From contig JACKQB010000009.1 of assembly GCA_024233115.1 (NCBI GenBank), forward strand, positions 1 through 64,000: 64,000 nucleotides of DNA, given 5' to 3'. The notes beneath the pieces were generated by a model. That model did no database searches and had not been told where the DNA came from. It saw only the letters and a program-made list of their open reading frames with translations. Position 1 is the stretch's first letter. Each line of letters opens with the position of its first letter. Positions 53,448-62,917 of this stretch are shown here, one piece after another. The stretch is from Akkermansiaceae bacterium (GTDB lineage: Bacteria; Verrucomicrobiota; Verrucomicrobiia; Verrucomicrobiales; Akkermansiaceae). A program made the position numbers and the translations under genes.

Positions 53448-53571
53448 TGGCTAGCCCGTTAGCATGGCTTTCTTATTGCCTTGGAGGACGAGGGGGCATC
53501 GTATTCTGCAATGCTGTCTTGCTGACTTTTAAATCGCCTAAGCCGGGGAAATTGATCAAAGTAGCGCTGCA

Positions 53572-55047
53572 ATGCGTTACGCGATCGTTTCCGACATTCA
53601 TGCCAACCTCCAGGCCTGGGAGGCGGTGGTGGATGATATGGCGGGTCTGCAAATCGACCACATCATCTGCTTGGGTGACATTGTTGGTTATGGACCTGAC
53701 CCTTCTCCGGTTACGCAAGCCATCCGCAAACTCGCCAGCGTGGCTGTGGTAGGCAATCATGACGCCGCAGTGTGTGGCAGGATGGACACCTCGCTCTTTA
53801 ACGACAATGCCAGTGAGGCCATCGCCTGGACCAAGGGGAAGTTGTCGGATGACGACTCGCGGTATCTTCGACAGCTGCCGGAGAAAGCACGGCCGGAGGG
53901 AGCCGGCTTTCTTGTCGTCCACGCGGAAGTGGTCGAGCCAATGGCCTTTGGTTACATCCTCGACGAAGAGACTGCCAGGGTGAACTTCGCAGCCTGTGAC
54001 GACCGGATTATCTTTATCGGCCATTCACACCGGGCCGGGGTGTTTATGGAGCAGCCGTCGGGTGAAATCAGCCTCCATGATCCCTATGATTTTTGCTGTG
54101 ATGCTCAGAATCGATATATCATCAACCCCGGCTCGGTGGGCGATCCAAGGAGCACAAGTATCGTGGCGTCCTACGCGATCTATGACGACCTGACAAGGGA
54201 TGTGCATTTCCGGCGTATCGCGTTTGATATCGAGGCGTTTCGAGCCAACATCGATGCGACGGAGCTGGTGAGCCGACCGTTCTTCTTGCGTTACCTCGAG
54301 GAGATTGCGCTAGGTGGTGCGGCAGGGGCTTACTCCATTCCCTCGGTTCAGGAAACCGACAGTGTGCCTCGGATCAACCTGGCAAGTCCGAAGATAGTGG
54401 TCAAAAAGAAAGACCCTTTTGTCAAGGTGGGCATTGGGGTGATCCTGGTCGCGCTTGGCGCGGGTATCTGGTTTTTTTCCCACAACACAAAGCGCTCGGT
54501 CGAAAAGTCAACGGCTGCCCAAAAAGTGGCTGGAAGGCAATCCGGCAAAACCTCTTCATCGTCGGTGGTGGCCGGGGAAGCAAAGAACGGGGGGCTGCCT
54601 GAAGTGACTGAGCAACTACCGGTGACTGCCCGGTTTGTCCGGATTTCATTACCGCGCGACGGATACCTTTGCCTTGCAGAAGTGGAGGTCTATAGCGGTG
54701 GTATCAACGTCGCATTGAAGGGGAAGGCCACGCAGTCATCGAACATCAGTGGTTTCAGTACTGCAGACAAGGCCATCGATGGCGATATATCGGGTCGTTA
54801 CCATGAGCAGCACATGACGCACACACAGTTGGGAACAGGGAATTGGTGGCTGCTCGACCTAGGTAAGGATTACCCCATCGATCAATTGGTGGTATGGAAT
54901 CGAAACGAAGGCAGGAATCCGGAGGAATACGAAACCCTGTGGGCACGACTCGATGGTTATACACTTCAACTGCTCGATCAGGACAAAAACCCGGTGTTCC
55001 TGAGAAAAAACAACCCGGGAAAAGGCGTCCGGAACATCGTTAAGTAA
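53572..55047 (+). CDS. metallophosphoesterase with transmembrane helix and F5/8 type C-like domain
   Basis: 491 residues. Residues 1-240 are a calcineurin-like phosphoesterase of the YfcE/MJ0936 type with all metal ligands: SDIHAN (Asp8, His10), GDIVGYGPD (Asp36), GNHD (Asn62, His63), VVHAE (His117) and GHSH (His151, His153). A transmembrane helix (about 285-302, VGIGVILVALGAGIWFF) and a Ser-rich linker follow. Residues 345-491 form a discoidin-like domain (RFVRISLPRDGYLCLAEVEV, ATQSSNISGFSTADKAIDGD, WWLLDLGKDYPIDQLVVWNR). The catalytic domain has no signal peptide and would be cytoplasmic, with the carbohydrate-binding-like domain outside. The combination is unusual. The substrate is unknown. 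Confidence 0.82.
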   Translation: MRYAIVSDIHANLQAWEAVVDDMAGLQIDHIICLGDIVGYGPDPSPVTQAIRKLASVAVVGNHDAAVCGRMDTSLFNDNASEAIAWTKGKLSDDDSRYLRQLPEKARPEGAGFLVVHAEVVEPMAFGYILDEETARVNFAACDDRIIFIGHSHRAGVFMEQPSGEISLHDPYDFCCDAQNRYIINPGSVGDPRSTSIVASYAIYDDLTRDVHFRRIAFDIEAFRANIDATELVSRPFFLRYLEEIALGGAAGAYSIPSVQETDSVPRINLASPKIVVKKKDPFVKVGIGVILVALGAGIWFFSHNTKRSVEKSTAAQKVAGRQSGKTSSSSVVAGEAKNGGLPEVTEQLPVTARFVRISLPRDGYLCLAEVEVYSGGINVALKGKATQSSNISGFSTADKAIDGDISGRYHEQHMTHTQLGTGNWWLLDLGKDYPIDQLVVWNRNEGRNPEEYETLWARLDGYTLQLLDQDKNPVFLRKNNPGKGVRNIVK

Positions 55048-55058
55048 CCGCGGGAAAC

Positions 55059-58000
55059 TCACCTGACCCGTTGACTGCGGATTTGCAGGAAGATCATCGT
55101 TGCGAGTTGACAGAGGGAGATGCAGCCGGCGATCACCCATAGGCAGGCGTGGGTGGTTTTGCTGGTTATGCCTAACCAGTATTTCCGCTCGGCAAGGAAA
55201 ATACTCCGTTTTGTTTTTTGCCGGTAATCGAGCCGGTCGATCTCCGCCTTACTGACTAACAGGTCTGTGCGTATGTTGACAAAAAAGTCCCTCACCGGCT
55301 TGGTGTAAATGGTTTCATCATCTGGATAGGGGGGGATGGCCAGCAGGGCATCCATATCCTTTCTGCGGCCTGCATGGGCGATGCGCCAAGAAAGCTCATC
55401 TGCTTCCTCAACCGTCCGGGCCTCGGCCGCCATCAGCCGGGTGAGGGCTTCGGTCAGGATATTGAGACGCTCACTTTCTGACGGCTGCAGGCCCTGCTCT
55501 TCGTTGCCGGAAAAACGTTGGTCGTTCCGCTCCTTGAGGGGATCGATTTCACCCTGTAGCCTACGGCGTTGATGTTCAAAGGGGTTTTGTGTCGCCTGGC
55601 TGACAATCATGCCTTCATAGGCATAACGCAGCGGCATGAAGCGCGCCGGGAATGGCTCGGCACCCGCTGCGCGGCCTTCAGCGGCTCCCTTGAACAAACC
55701 GCGGTTCATTTCATCAAAGGAAACCAGCGCTCCCGCGAGAAGGATTTGTGGCACCAGCAGCAGTGGGACTGAGCTCAACGCGGCCCGTTCGGTAGTGACG
55801 ATGGATGAGACCACCAGCGCCATGGATGTGCCACACAGAGCCGTGACGGTCATCCACCCCCAGTGGATGACAAACATACCGTGGATATCCAACATGAAAT
55901 GCCCCAGCCAGGTGTAGATGGCACATTGAATCAGGGCGAGAATGGCCAGCGCCAGAAATTTGGCGGTGACATAGAGGAAGGTGCCCGACCGGCAGTTGCG
56001 CTCGCGTCGAAGAACGGGGGAGTCGCGCAGGATTTCCGTAGCGCTGTTAGTCAGGCCCAGGAACATGCCGATGGTGGCGGTCAGGAAAAGGTAAACCGGG
56101 AGGTGCAGCCCGGTATGGAATGAGTATCCTCCGTCCGGGGAGGCACGCAGTGTGACCCCTATGAGCAAGGCCAGCAGGGGGGCTTCCAGCAGGATGCTGT
56201 AGATCGTGCCGCGGTTCCTGAATTTGGACATCAGTGATCTGACCAGATGGGTGCGGAACAGGCGCAGCCACTCGGCGCCACGTTGTTTTCGTGAACGTGT
56301 CGGCACGGCCATGTGGTCCTCGCTGAGGGTGACATCGACCGTCTGGCTTTGTTCAGGCTTGCTTCCCTTGGCGACTTCATCGACCAGCTGGCTGCCCTCG
56401 AAGCGTTCCTGCCAGAAGGTGGAGGGAAATCGGCGGACGCCACCGCTTTCCCTTCCTGCGATACCGTGCAGGGGGGTTTCTAACACATCAAAAACAAAGT
56501 CGGCACCCGCTTGTTGGGCTTGCTGGCTCTTGAGGCGCATCGGTGGGAGGATATTCAGCTCCTTGCAGGCATCCCGGAAGTACTGCCCCATGGCCAGTGG
56601 TGTGCCGAAAAAGGCGACCCGTCCCCCCTGGTCAAGCATCAGGACTTTATCGAATAAGCGCAGCACCCGGGCACCGGGGCGGTGGAGGGATGCGATCACA
56701 ATGTTATCGCGCGAGAGGGCATGCAGCGTTTCGGCCACATGTTCAGAGTCTTTCGAGGAAAGCCCTGAGATCGGTTCGTCAAAGAGGAAGATCTCCGCGG
56801 CGCTACCCAGGTCGAGGCCGAGATTGAGTCGGCCCCGCTCGCCGCCGCTGAGGGTTTTTTCTCCAGGGGAGCCCACCCGTCTTCTGGCCAAAGGTTGCAG
56901 GGCCAGTTCGGCGAGGATGGAGTCAACCCGCTTGGAGTGTTCCCGTGAGGAAAGATGGGGTCGTCGAACCGTTGATGCGTGAGCCAGGTGTTCCCGCACC
57001 GTGAGCTGCGGGTTCAGCGCCTCTTCTTGGGGCATGCTGGCGATAAATGGAGCCAGTTGCGGTCGATGTTCGTAAAGTGAGATGTCATTCAGCAGGACCC
57101 GTCCCCGGGTCGGTTTAAGATGACCGGCCAGAGAGGCCAGCAGGGTGCTCTTACCACTGCCGCTGGGACCCATGATACAGAGCATTTCCCCGCGTTTGAC
57201 CGAGAAGGCGACGTTATCGAGCACGACCTTGTCATTGCCATAGCGATGGTTCAGGTTTTCTACGGTCAACTCCCTGATGACGGCACGTTCCTCGTCCAGG
57301 AAACCCTCACTGAACCTACACCGAACCGCCTGGTTTGGGCTGAGGCGGATCAGGGAGCCGTCGACGAGTTTGCATTCGCTCCTGACGGGATGCCCGTCGA
57401 CGATCACGATGCGTTCGGCATCAATGACCGATAGGGAGCCTTGGGCAGACTGGGCATTGTAGTTGATTTTTAACACCGCCCTGCGTGCCAGTCCGGAAGT
57501 CAGCAGGACATCGCCACGTTTTAGCGCCGAGGGGTCGTTGGAGACGAGGCATTGCTGCCTGCCTGCATCCATCTTGAACCGGCTCCCGGTCTCCATCGAT
57601 TGCTTGCGTAGCGATTCGAGACTGGTCTCCGCGCCGTTTTCTAACAACAAATGGTCCAGCACCGGCAGTTCGTAACGAGTCCCGGGCTGGAGGACCTCAC
57701 CGGACGAGAGGGAGATGCCGGTCTTGACAAGAGCCTCGACATGGACGTTGAGGCCGAAATCAAGTCGCACCTTGCTTTGCCGCGACCGGACACGCTCGGC
57801 GGAAAGATGCGATCCGCTTTTGTTGAGATACAGCGTCTGTCTTTGCCCGGTCCGGGCGGAGTTCAGGAAAAAGCGAATATCCTCGGCGGTGAGTGTCCAG
57901 GATGGCAGGCCGATGCTTTGGTGGTGGCGGAGACGTAGGCATTGCCCGGTTTCAAGGGAGCTGCCACTGACCCAGATGGGTTGTTTGCCCGTGTTGCGTA

Positions 58001-58607
58001 TCAGGATCAATCCCTCGGAGCGATAGGCACAGAATGCAAAACCTGTGTTGTCGGAAGGCAGCAGCACATCCGCGTGGGTCTGGCTCGAAAACACAACCTT
58101 GTCGAATGGCAGGGGCGACGTCGGCATTTCCCCGTTCATTTCGGCCATGATTGCGGCACCTATCCCCTCGGCCTCCAGGCTTTGCATGACCTTGGCAAAG
58201 GCCTGACGACTCCGCAGTGCGGAGCCAGATGCCACAACCAGAAGGTAGAGTTGAAGACCTAGTGATATGATCTCGTTGGTTCCGATCTGGTGGCGTAGTG
58301 TCCTGGCCACCACTTCAGGCGATTGTGGGTTTGCCAGCGCATGATGCAGCCGGCGGGCCAGCCAGCCGTGGTCGGCCTCGGGAAAGGCATGCCTGAGAAG
58401 GTCGAGTGCCACCTCGGCCTCGGCCCGGTCGACCCGACTATCGAGCGACACAAAGGTGGCGAAGACGTCGACCAGGTTGCCGGCATGTTTCATCCCCCCG
58501 GGTTCGGAGGGGCTCAGTCTTCTGAGGACGGGCATACGCTCCAACCATCCCCGGAGGCGGTTAATCGGGCGGTGTTTGCGCGGGGCTTGGTCATCGGGTG
58601 CTGCCAC
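55059..58607 (-). CDS. ABCG-type ABC transporter with N-terminal TerB-like domain
   Basis: 1182 residues. Residues 35-140 resemble TerB (LVDVFATFVSLDSRVDRAEA, HAFPEADHGWLARRLHHAL). The next 300 residues are beta-rich, with FHA-like or autoregulatory repeats. The ATPase has Walker A GPSGSGKST (480-488), signature LSGGERGRLNL (586) and Walker B EIFLFDEPISGL. Six membrane helices follow, from about residue 810 (TIYSILLEAPLLALLIGVTL ... LLVPQILLAGALVSF), as in ABC2/ABCG half-transporters, with one last helix (CLWVIAGCISLCQLATMIFL) near the end. The order ATPase then permease in one chain is that of eukaryotic ABCG-like families. The cargo is unknown. Confidence 0.85.
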   Translation of the reverse strand: MAAPDDQAPRKHRPINRLRGWLERMPVLRRLSPSEPGGMKHAGNLVDVFATFVSLDSRVDRAEAEVALDLLRHAFPEADHGWLARRLHHALANPQSPEVVARTLRHQIGTNEIISLGLQLYLLVVASGSALRSRQAFAKVMQSLEAEGIGAAIMAEMNGEMPTSPLPFDKVVFSSQTHADVLLPSDNTGFAFCAYRSEGLILIRNTGKQPIWVSGSSLETGQCLRLRHHQSIGLPSWTLTAEDIRFFLNSARTGQRQTLYLNKSGSHLSAERVRSRQSKVRLDFGLNVHVEALVKTGISLSSGEVLQPGTRYELPVLDHLLLENGAETSLESLRKQSMETGSRFKMDAGRQQCLVSNDPSALKRGDVLLTSGLARRAVLKINYNAQSAQGSLSVIDAERIVIVDGHPVRSECKLVDGSLIRLSPNQAVRCRFSEGFLDEERAVIRELTVENLNHRYGNDKVVLDNVAFSVKRGEMLCIMGPSGSGKSTLLASLAGHLKPTRGRVLLNDISLYEHRPQLAPFIASMPQEEALNPQLTVREHLAHASTVRRPHLSSREHSKRVDSILAELALQPLARRRVGSPGEKTLSGGERGRLNLGLDLGSAAEIFLFDEPISGLSSKDSEHVAETLHALSRDNIVIASLHRPGARVLRLFDKVLMLDQGGRVAFFGTPLAMGQYFRDACKELNILPPMRLKSQQAQQAGADFVFDVLETPLHGIAGRESGGVRRFPSTFWQERFEGSQLVDEVAKGSKPEQSQTVDVTLSEDHMAVPTRSRKQRGAEWLRLFRTHLVRSLMSKFRNRGTIYSILLEAPLLALLIGVTLRASPDGGYSFHTGLHLPVYLFLTATIGMFLGLTNSATEILRDSPVLRRERNCRSGTFLYVTAKFLALAILALIQCAIYTWLGHFMLDIHGMFVIHWGWMTVTALCGTSMALVVSSIVTTERAALSSVPLLLVPQILLAGALVSFDEMNRGLFKGAAEGRAAGAEPFPARFMPLRYAYEGMIVSQATQNPFEHQRRRLQGEIDPLKERNDQRFSGNEEQGLQPSESERLNILTEALTRLMAAEARTVEEADELSWRIAHAGRRKDMDALLAIPPYPDDETIYTKPVRDFFVNIRTDLLVSKAEIDRLDYRQKTKRSIFLAERKYWLGITSKTTHACLWVIAGCISLCQLATMIFLQIRSQRVR

Positions 58608-58934
58608 GCCGCTATGTTACTTGGAAAGTGCGGATTAACAAGCACGGTCGTATCCACGCTGCAAAGCCTGGCCAGATCACGGCGCGGGGAGTGGAAAAAG
58701 CCATGGTTTGCCGTAAAATCGGGCATTTTGATACAAATTAAGCGTTTTCTTTTTTCAAACCCGCGCTAGTTTCTCCCGCGCCCCACGCATCAGCGGAATC
58801 TCTGATGGCTCCGACGCACCGTATCTGCTGCCGATTTCCCCGGTTGATCCATTGTGCAAAATCCCTTTCATTTCCTTTAAATCCCCTTTTTATTCCCTCC
58901 CTCCCAAGTCATCCCTTTTAAGCCTAACTCATTT
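58608..58934. other. divergent intergenic region before ftsH
   Basis: 327 bases between the divergent ABC transporter and ftsH genes. No gene or structured RNA was seen. There is a C/T-rich stretch (58855-58920) before the ftsH start. Promoters for both genes must lie here, but no box pair is convincing. Confidence 0.5.
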
Positions 58935-61346
58935 ATGTCCAATCAATCACCACCCGAACCTCCACCAACACCCCGCGGCTCTGGAAAAGGAACCGGTCAC
59001 GGCAAAGGCTCAGCACCCTCCGGCGGAGCTGGTGTCAACTGGCGCGTCCTCATCCTCATGGCCATCGCCCTGGGTATCCTGTTCATGGCATGGAAATCGA
59101 GCGGATTCGGCAAGCCCGAGCGTTTGAGCTACACCCAGTTCCGCGACTACGTGGATTCCGGGAAAATCATCATCGATCAGAACCTGCCGAAGAAGGTGGA
59201 TGGAAAATTCCCCGATAACCGGTTCACGCTGAAAAAGTCCGGGGAATCCGCCGCCGTGCCGAAGATCTCCGGCTTTTTCTACAAAACAGACCCCTGGGTC
59301 GCCGACAAGAAAAACGCACCCACCCAGGCGTTCCGCATCCCGATCAACACCCAGCTCCACGATGATGAACTCAAGGCGATTCAATCGCGCCACCCGATGC
59401 CACTTCGTATCGTGGCCGAGCTCCCCGGTGAAAACGATGGGGAACTGCTCACACTCGCCGACCTCCGCCGCATGCTGGCGCGTGACGAGGTGATTAAAAA
59501 CGACAGCGAAAACGCCTTTGAGATCGTTTCCACCGATGGCTCGGATGACAAATACATCGTCGGGAAACGTTACGTTTTTGCCGCCGCTGAACCGGCGACC
59601 AAGGATGACGACCTCGCGCCCTTCGAGCTGGATGTGAACTACATGGAGCTGACCGACTCCGAACGTCAGTTCATCAATGACCTCGCGCCCTTCCAGCCCG
59701 ACTCCGGTATGATGCGTGTGTTCCTGCTGAACATCTTCCCTATTTTCCTCGTCATTCTGATCATTTTCTTCCTCTTCCGTCACCAGATGAAGTCCGCTGG
59801 CCGCGGTGCCATGAGTTTTGGCAAATCCAAGGCCCGACTGCTGACCATGGATAAAAACAGGGTTACCTTCAAGGATGTCGCAGGTATCGAGGAGGCCAAG
59901 GATGAGCTCGTCGAAGTCGTCGAATACCTCCGCGACCCGAAAAAATTCCAGAAGCTCGGTGGCAACCTACCCAAGGGACTGCTGATGGTAGGCCCTCCGG
60001 GAACCGGTAAAACCCTGCTCGCCCGCGCCATCGCCGGTGAGGCGGATGTGCCGTTCTTCTCCATCTCCGGGTCCGACTTCGTGGAAATGTTTGTCGGTGT
60101 CGGAGCCAGCCGTGTGCGCGATATGTTCGAGCAAGGCCAGAAGAACTCGCCATGCTTGATCTTTATCGATGAAATCGACGCCGTTGGCCGCCACCGTGGT
60201 CATGGTATGGGCGGCGGTCACGATGAACGGGAGCAGACACTGAATGCCCTGCTTGTCGAGATGGACGGATTTGATACCCGCACCGGTGTCATCATCATCG
60301 CCGCTACCAACAGACCCGACGTTCTCGACCCCGCGCTGCTACGCCCGGGCCGGTTCGACCGCCAGGTCAGCGTCGGACTTCCCGATGTCAATGGTCGCAA
60401 GGAAATTCTCAAAGTCCACTGCAAGAAGATCAAAATGGATCCCGATACCGATCTCTCTGTGATCGCCCGGGGGACCCCTGGATTCTCTGGTGCCGAGCTC
60501 GCCAACCTGATCAATGAAGCCGCGCTGTTGGCTGCGCGCAGGGATCTTGCAGCCGTAACCCTGGTGGAGATGGAGGAGGCTCGCGACAAGGTCCGCTGGG
60601 GACGCGAGCGCCGCAGCCTGGCACTCAGTGAAAAGGAAAAGGAAAACACCGCCTACCACGAGGCCGGTCATGCCATTCTCAACGAGCTTCTCGATCACAC
60701 CGATCCTCTGCACAAGGTGACAATCATACCACGTGGCCCGTCGCTGGGCTCCACCATGTTCCTGCCCGAGGAGGACAAGTTCACCTACCGTCAGAAGGAA
60801 TTACTCGACCAGCTCTGCGTCGCCATGGGCGGCCGCGTGGCTGAGGAAATCACCTTCGGAAACGTCACCAACGGAGCTGTCGGTGACATCCGTATGGCCA
60901 CCAGCATCGCCCGCAAGATGGTCTGTGAATGGGGGATGAGTGAAGACCTCGGAATGGTTGAATACGGCGAGGAACGTGGCGAGGTGTTTGTCGCCCGCGA
61001 CGTCGGTCACTCCCGTGGTTATTCGGAGGAAACCGCCCGTAAGATTGATCTGGAAATCAAAAAACTGATCGATGATGCCTACGGCCGGGCGAAGGATCTT
61101 CTGGTCAAGCATAACGATGTGCTCAAACTTCTCTCGGAGGCGTTGTTAGAATATGAAACACTCGATGCCGAACAGGTGGCTGACCTGCTGGAACACGGTG
61201 AGATGAAAAATCCCCCGGTCCCACCATCAGACCATACCATTCCCGGTAACCAGGCTGATGAAGGCATCCGCAAGAAAGCCATCACGGAGAATCCACCCAG
61301 CGATGATGATCCTCTAGCAGGTGAGGCCATCGGTGCGCCGGCGTAA
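58935..61346 (+). CDS. ftsH: ATP-dependent zinc metalloprotease FtsH
   Basis: 803 residues, longer than the usual 600-700 because of a larger periplasmic part (about 60-255) and disordered ends. The first helix is at about 36-55 (WRVLILMAIALGILFMAW), the second at about 258-276. The AAA module has Walker A GPPGTGKT (353-360), LIFIDEIDAVG, the SRH NRPDVLDPALLRPGRFDRQ and the pore motif FVEMFVGVGASRVRD. The peptidase has HEAGH (575-579), a zinc-binding site. It degrades unstable membrane and cytosolic proteins. The C-terminal 45 residues are Pro/Asp-rich. An intrinsic terminator follows. Confidence 0.95.
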   Translation: MSNQSPPEPPPTPRGSGKGTGHGKGSAPSGGAGVNWRVLILMAIALGILFMAWKSSGFGKPERLSYTQFRDYVDSGKIIIDQNLPKKVDGKFPDNRFTLKKSGESAAVPKISGFFYKTDPWVADKKNAPTQAFRIPINTQLHDDELKAIQSRHPMPLRIVAELPGENDGELLTLADLRRMLARDEVIKNDSENAFEIVSTDGSDDKYIVGKRYVFAAAEPATKDDDLAPFELDVNYMELTDSERQFINDLAPFQPDSGMMRVFLLNIFPIFLVILIIFFLFRHQMKSAGRGAMSFGKSKARLLTMDKNRVTFKDVAGIEEAKDELVEVVEYLRDPKKFQKLGGNLPKGLLMVGPPGTGKTLLARAIAGEADVPFFSISGSDFVEMFVGVGASRVRDMFEQGQKNSPCLIFIDEIDAVGRHRGHGMGGGHDEREQTLNALLVEMDGFDTRTGVIIIAATNRPDVLDPALLRPGRFDRQVSVGLPDVNGRKEILKVHCKKIKMDPDTDLSVIARGTPGFSGAELANLINEAALLAARRDLAAVTLVEMEEARDKVRWGRERRSLALSEKEKENTAYHEAGHAILNELLDHTDPLHKVTIIPRGPSLGSTMFLPEEDKFTYRQKELLDQLCVAMGGRVAEEITFGNVTNGAVGDIRMATSIARKMVCEWGMSEDLGMVEYGEERGEVFVARDVGHSRGYSEETARKIDLEIKKLIDDAYGRAKDLLVKHNDVLKLLSEALLEYETLDAEQVADLLEHGEMKNPPVPPSDHTIPGNQADEGIRKKAITENPPSDDDPLAGEAIGAPA

Positions 61347-61363
61347 ACGATCAAGCTCAAAAC

Positions 61364-61395
61364 AAAGCGGGGGATTGAACGATCCTCCGCTTTTT
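61364..61395 (+). terminator. intrinsic terminator after ftsH
   Basis: A 12-base stem AAAGCGGGGGAT / ATCCTCCGCTTT with one G-U pair and a six-base loop, followed by a T run. Confidence 0.82.
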
Positions 61396-61409
61396 GTGTC
61401 TGTGAATGT

Positions 61410-62786
61410 ATGAGTCCATCGCCCGAGTCCTCGCTGCCTCCCGAGTTTCCGCCAGTAGCAAAGACTCAGCCGGCTCCCGGTGATGGCCGTTTCCGTTTTT
61501 CCAAGGTCTTTGCCCGCTGGTGGTGGTTAGGCACGTTGTTTGTCGCCGCAATCACTTTCACGGTCGCCATGATCCCGACGTGGATGGAGATGGATGGCCC
61601 GCTTTATGAATCGACCGCGTTGATCGAGGTGAAACCGATTATTGATATCGATCCTTTGGTGGTTGGCACAGGCACGGTTGGAGCCTCCATGAATAGGCAG
61701 TTTATGAACACGCAGTTCGAAATTATTTCTGCGGCTGCCACACTAGAACTGGCGCTTGCAAAAAACGATCTGCTCCACCGTCTCGGGGGAGAGAAAAATG
61801 AGGCAATCCAACGTATGCAGAAATCGATCCGGACGGGCCAACGCCGCGGTACGGATTTAATGGAGATTTCCTACCGTGATGAAAATGCCCAACTAGCATG
61901 TGATGCTGCAACGGCTGTCGTCGATGCTTTTAAAGAGCGCCGTTACGAGTTGGAAATGTCGACCCGCAAGGAACAGCTCAATGCCATCAAAATCGAGCTG
62001 CAGAAGAAAAACGACCGGGTTGCTGAACTCAGAAAACGCCTGATGGAAATTGCCGGGAAAGTGGGTGTGATTTGGACGGAAACGGCGGAAGGATTCAGTA
62101 TTCCCGGAGCGGATGCCAGGGAGGTGTCTGAAAAAAAACTCTACCAGGCAGAACGCGAGAAAGAGGAGCTTGTCTTCCAATTGAAACGGCTATCCGTAGC
62201 CGATAAAGACAGCGTGTTGGCATCAGCGGAAAGTCTCAAGGATGGGAATGATTATATCAGCCGTATCCACGAGCGGTATTTACTCAGGGAGAGTGAGCTG
62301 GATGCCCTCAAGAGCGCTGGACTGGCAAAGGAGCATCCGAAGATAAAACAGTACACACAACGTTTGCTCGAGGCTGAGAATGTTTTGAAGTTGGCTGTAG
62401 GAAAGGAAATCGAAGCACTGAAGGCACGGGTCGCGATGGTTGACACTCGTCTACAATCGTTGAAAAACGCCGTGAGTGGCCAACAGGACCAGGGAACTGA
62501 GAAAGCGAGGATGATGCAGGAATTCAATGTCGCCCGCATGGAATACCAAACAGCTCTCAACATCAAAGACCAGATGGAAGTGAAATACGATATTGAGAAA
62601 ACGAAAACGTGTCTCCCACCTAACAATATTATCGTTCATGAGATGCCCGAGCAAGCTGGAACCCCGGTCACCCGTGGCCGCGAGTTTTTTGTCACCCTCG
62701 GCACCGTCTGCTCGTTGCCGTTTTCCATCGGCCTGGGTATCCTCCTGATGTACGTCGTAGAGCTGATCATCCCCCGCAAAGGCTAG
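61410..62786 (+). CDS. Wzz/chain-length determinant-type polysaccharide protein
   Basis: A 458-residue protein with a helix near the N-terminus (WWWLGTLFVAAITFTVAMI, about 38-57), a long periplasmic coiled-coil region (175-300 and 320-400) and a second helix (FFVTLGTVCSLPFSIGLGIL, about 430-452) near the C-terminus. The segment YESTALIEVKPIIDIDP after helix 1 is the typical Wzz entry strand. No kinase domain follows. Such proteins set chain length or help export of surface polysaccharide. A shortened homologue lies directly downstream. Confidence 0.85.
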   Translation: MSPSPESSLPPEFPPVAKTQPAPGDGRFRFSKVFARWWWLGTLFVAAITFTVAMIPTWMEMDGPLYESTALIEVKPIIDIDPLVVGTGTVGASMNRQFMNTQFEIISAAATLELALAKNDLLHRLGGEKNEAIQRMQKSIRTGQRRGTDLMEISYRDENAQLACDAATAVVDAFKERRYELEMSTRKEQLNAIKIELQKKNDRVAELRKRLMEIAGKVGVIWTETAEGFSIPGADAREVSEKKLYQAEREKEELVFQLKRLSVADKDSVLASAESLKDGNDYISRIHERYLLRESELDALKSAGLAKEHPKIKQYTQRLLEAENVLKLAVGKEIEALKARVAMVDTRLQSLKNAVSGQQDQGTEKARMMQEFNVARMEYQTALNIKDQMEVKYDIEKTKTCLPPNNIIVHEMPEQAGTPVTRGREFFVTLGTVCSLPFSIGLGILLMYVVELIIPRKG

Positions 62787-62802
62787 GGCGATATCCAAGA
62801 AA

Positions 62803-62899
62803 GTAGGACAAGTTTGCACCTTGTCGGCAACCCGGGACGCCATCCTAACAAGGTCGCCCTAAAAACAAATCCTGTCGGCAAGTTACAAACTTGTCCCAC
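62803..62899. repeat. palindromic REP/MITE-like element
   Basis: Terminal inverted repeats GTAGGACAAGTTTG (62803-62816) and CAAACTTGTCCCAC (62886-62899) match at 13 of 14 positions. Inside, TGTCGGCAA occurs twice and GACAAG...CTTGTC forms an inner stem. The element is 97 bases and has no coding capacity. It fits exactly between the two Wzz-like genes. Confidence 0.65.
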
Positions 62900-62917
62900 C
62901 TTGCCCCCCCTCATTCC

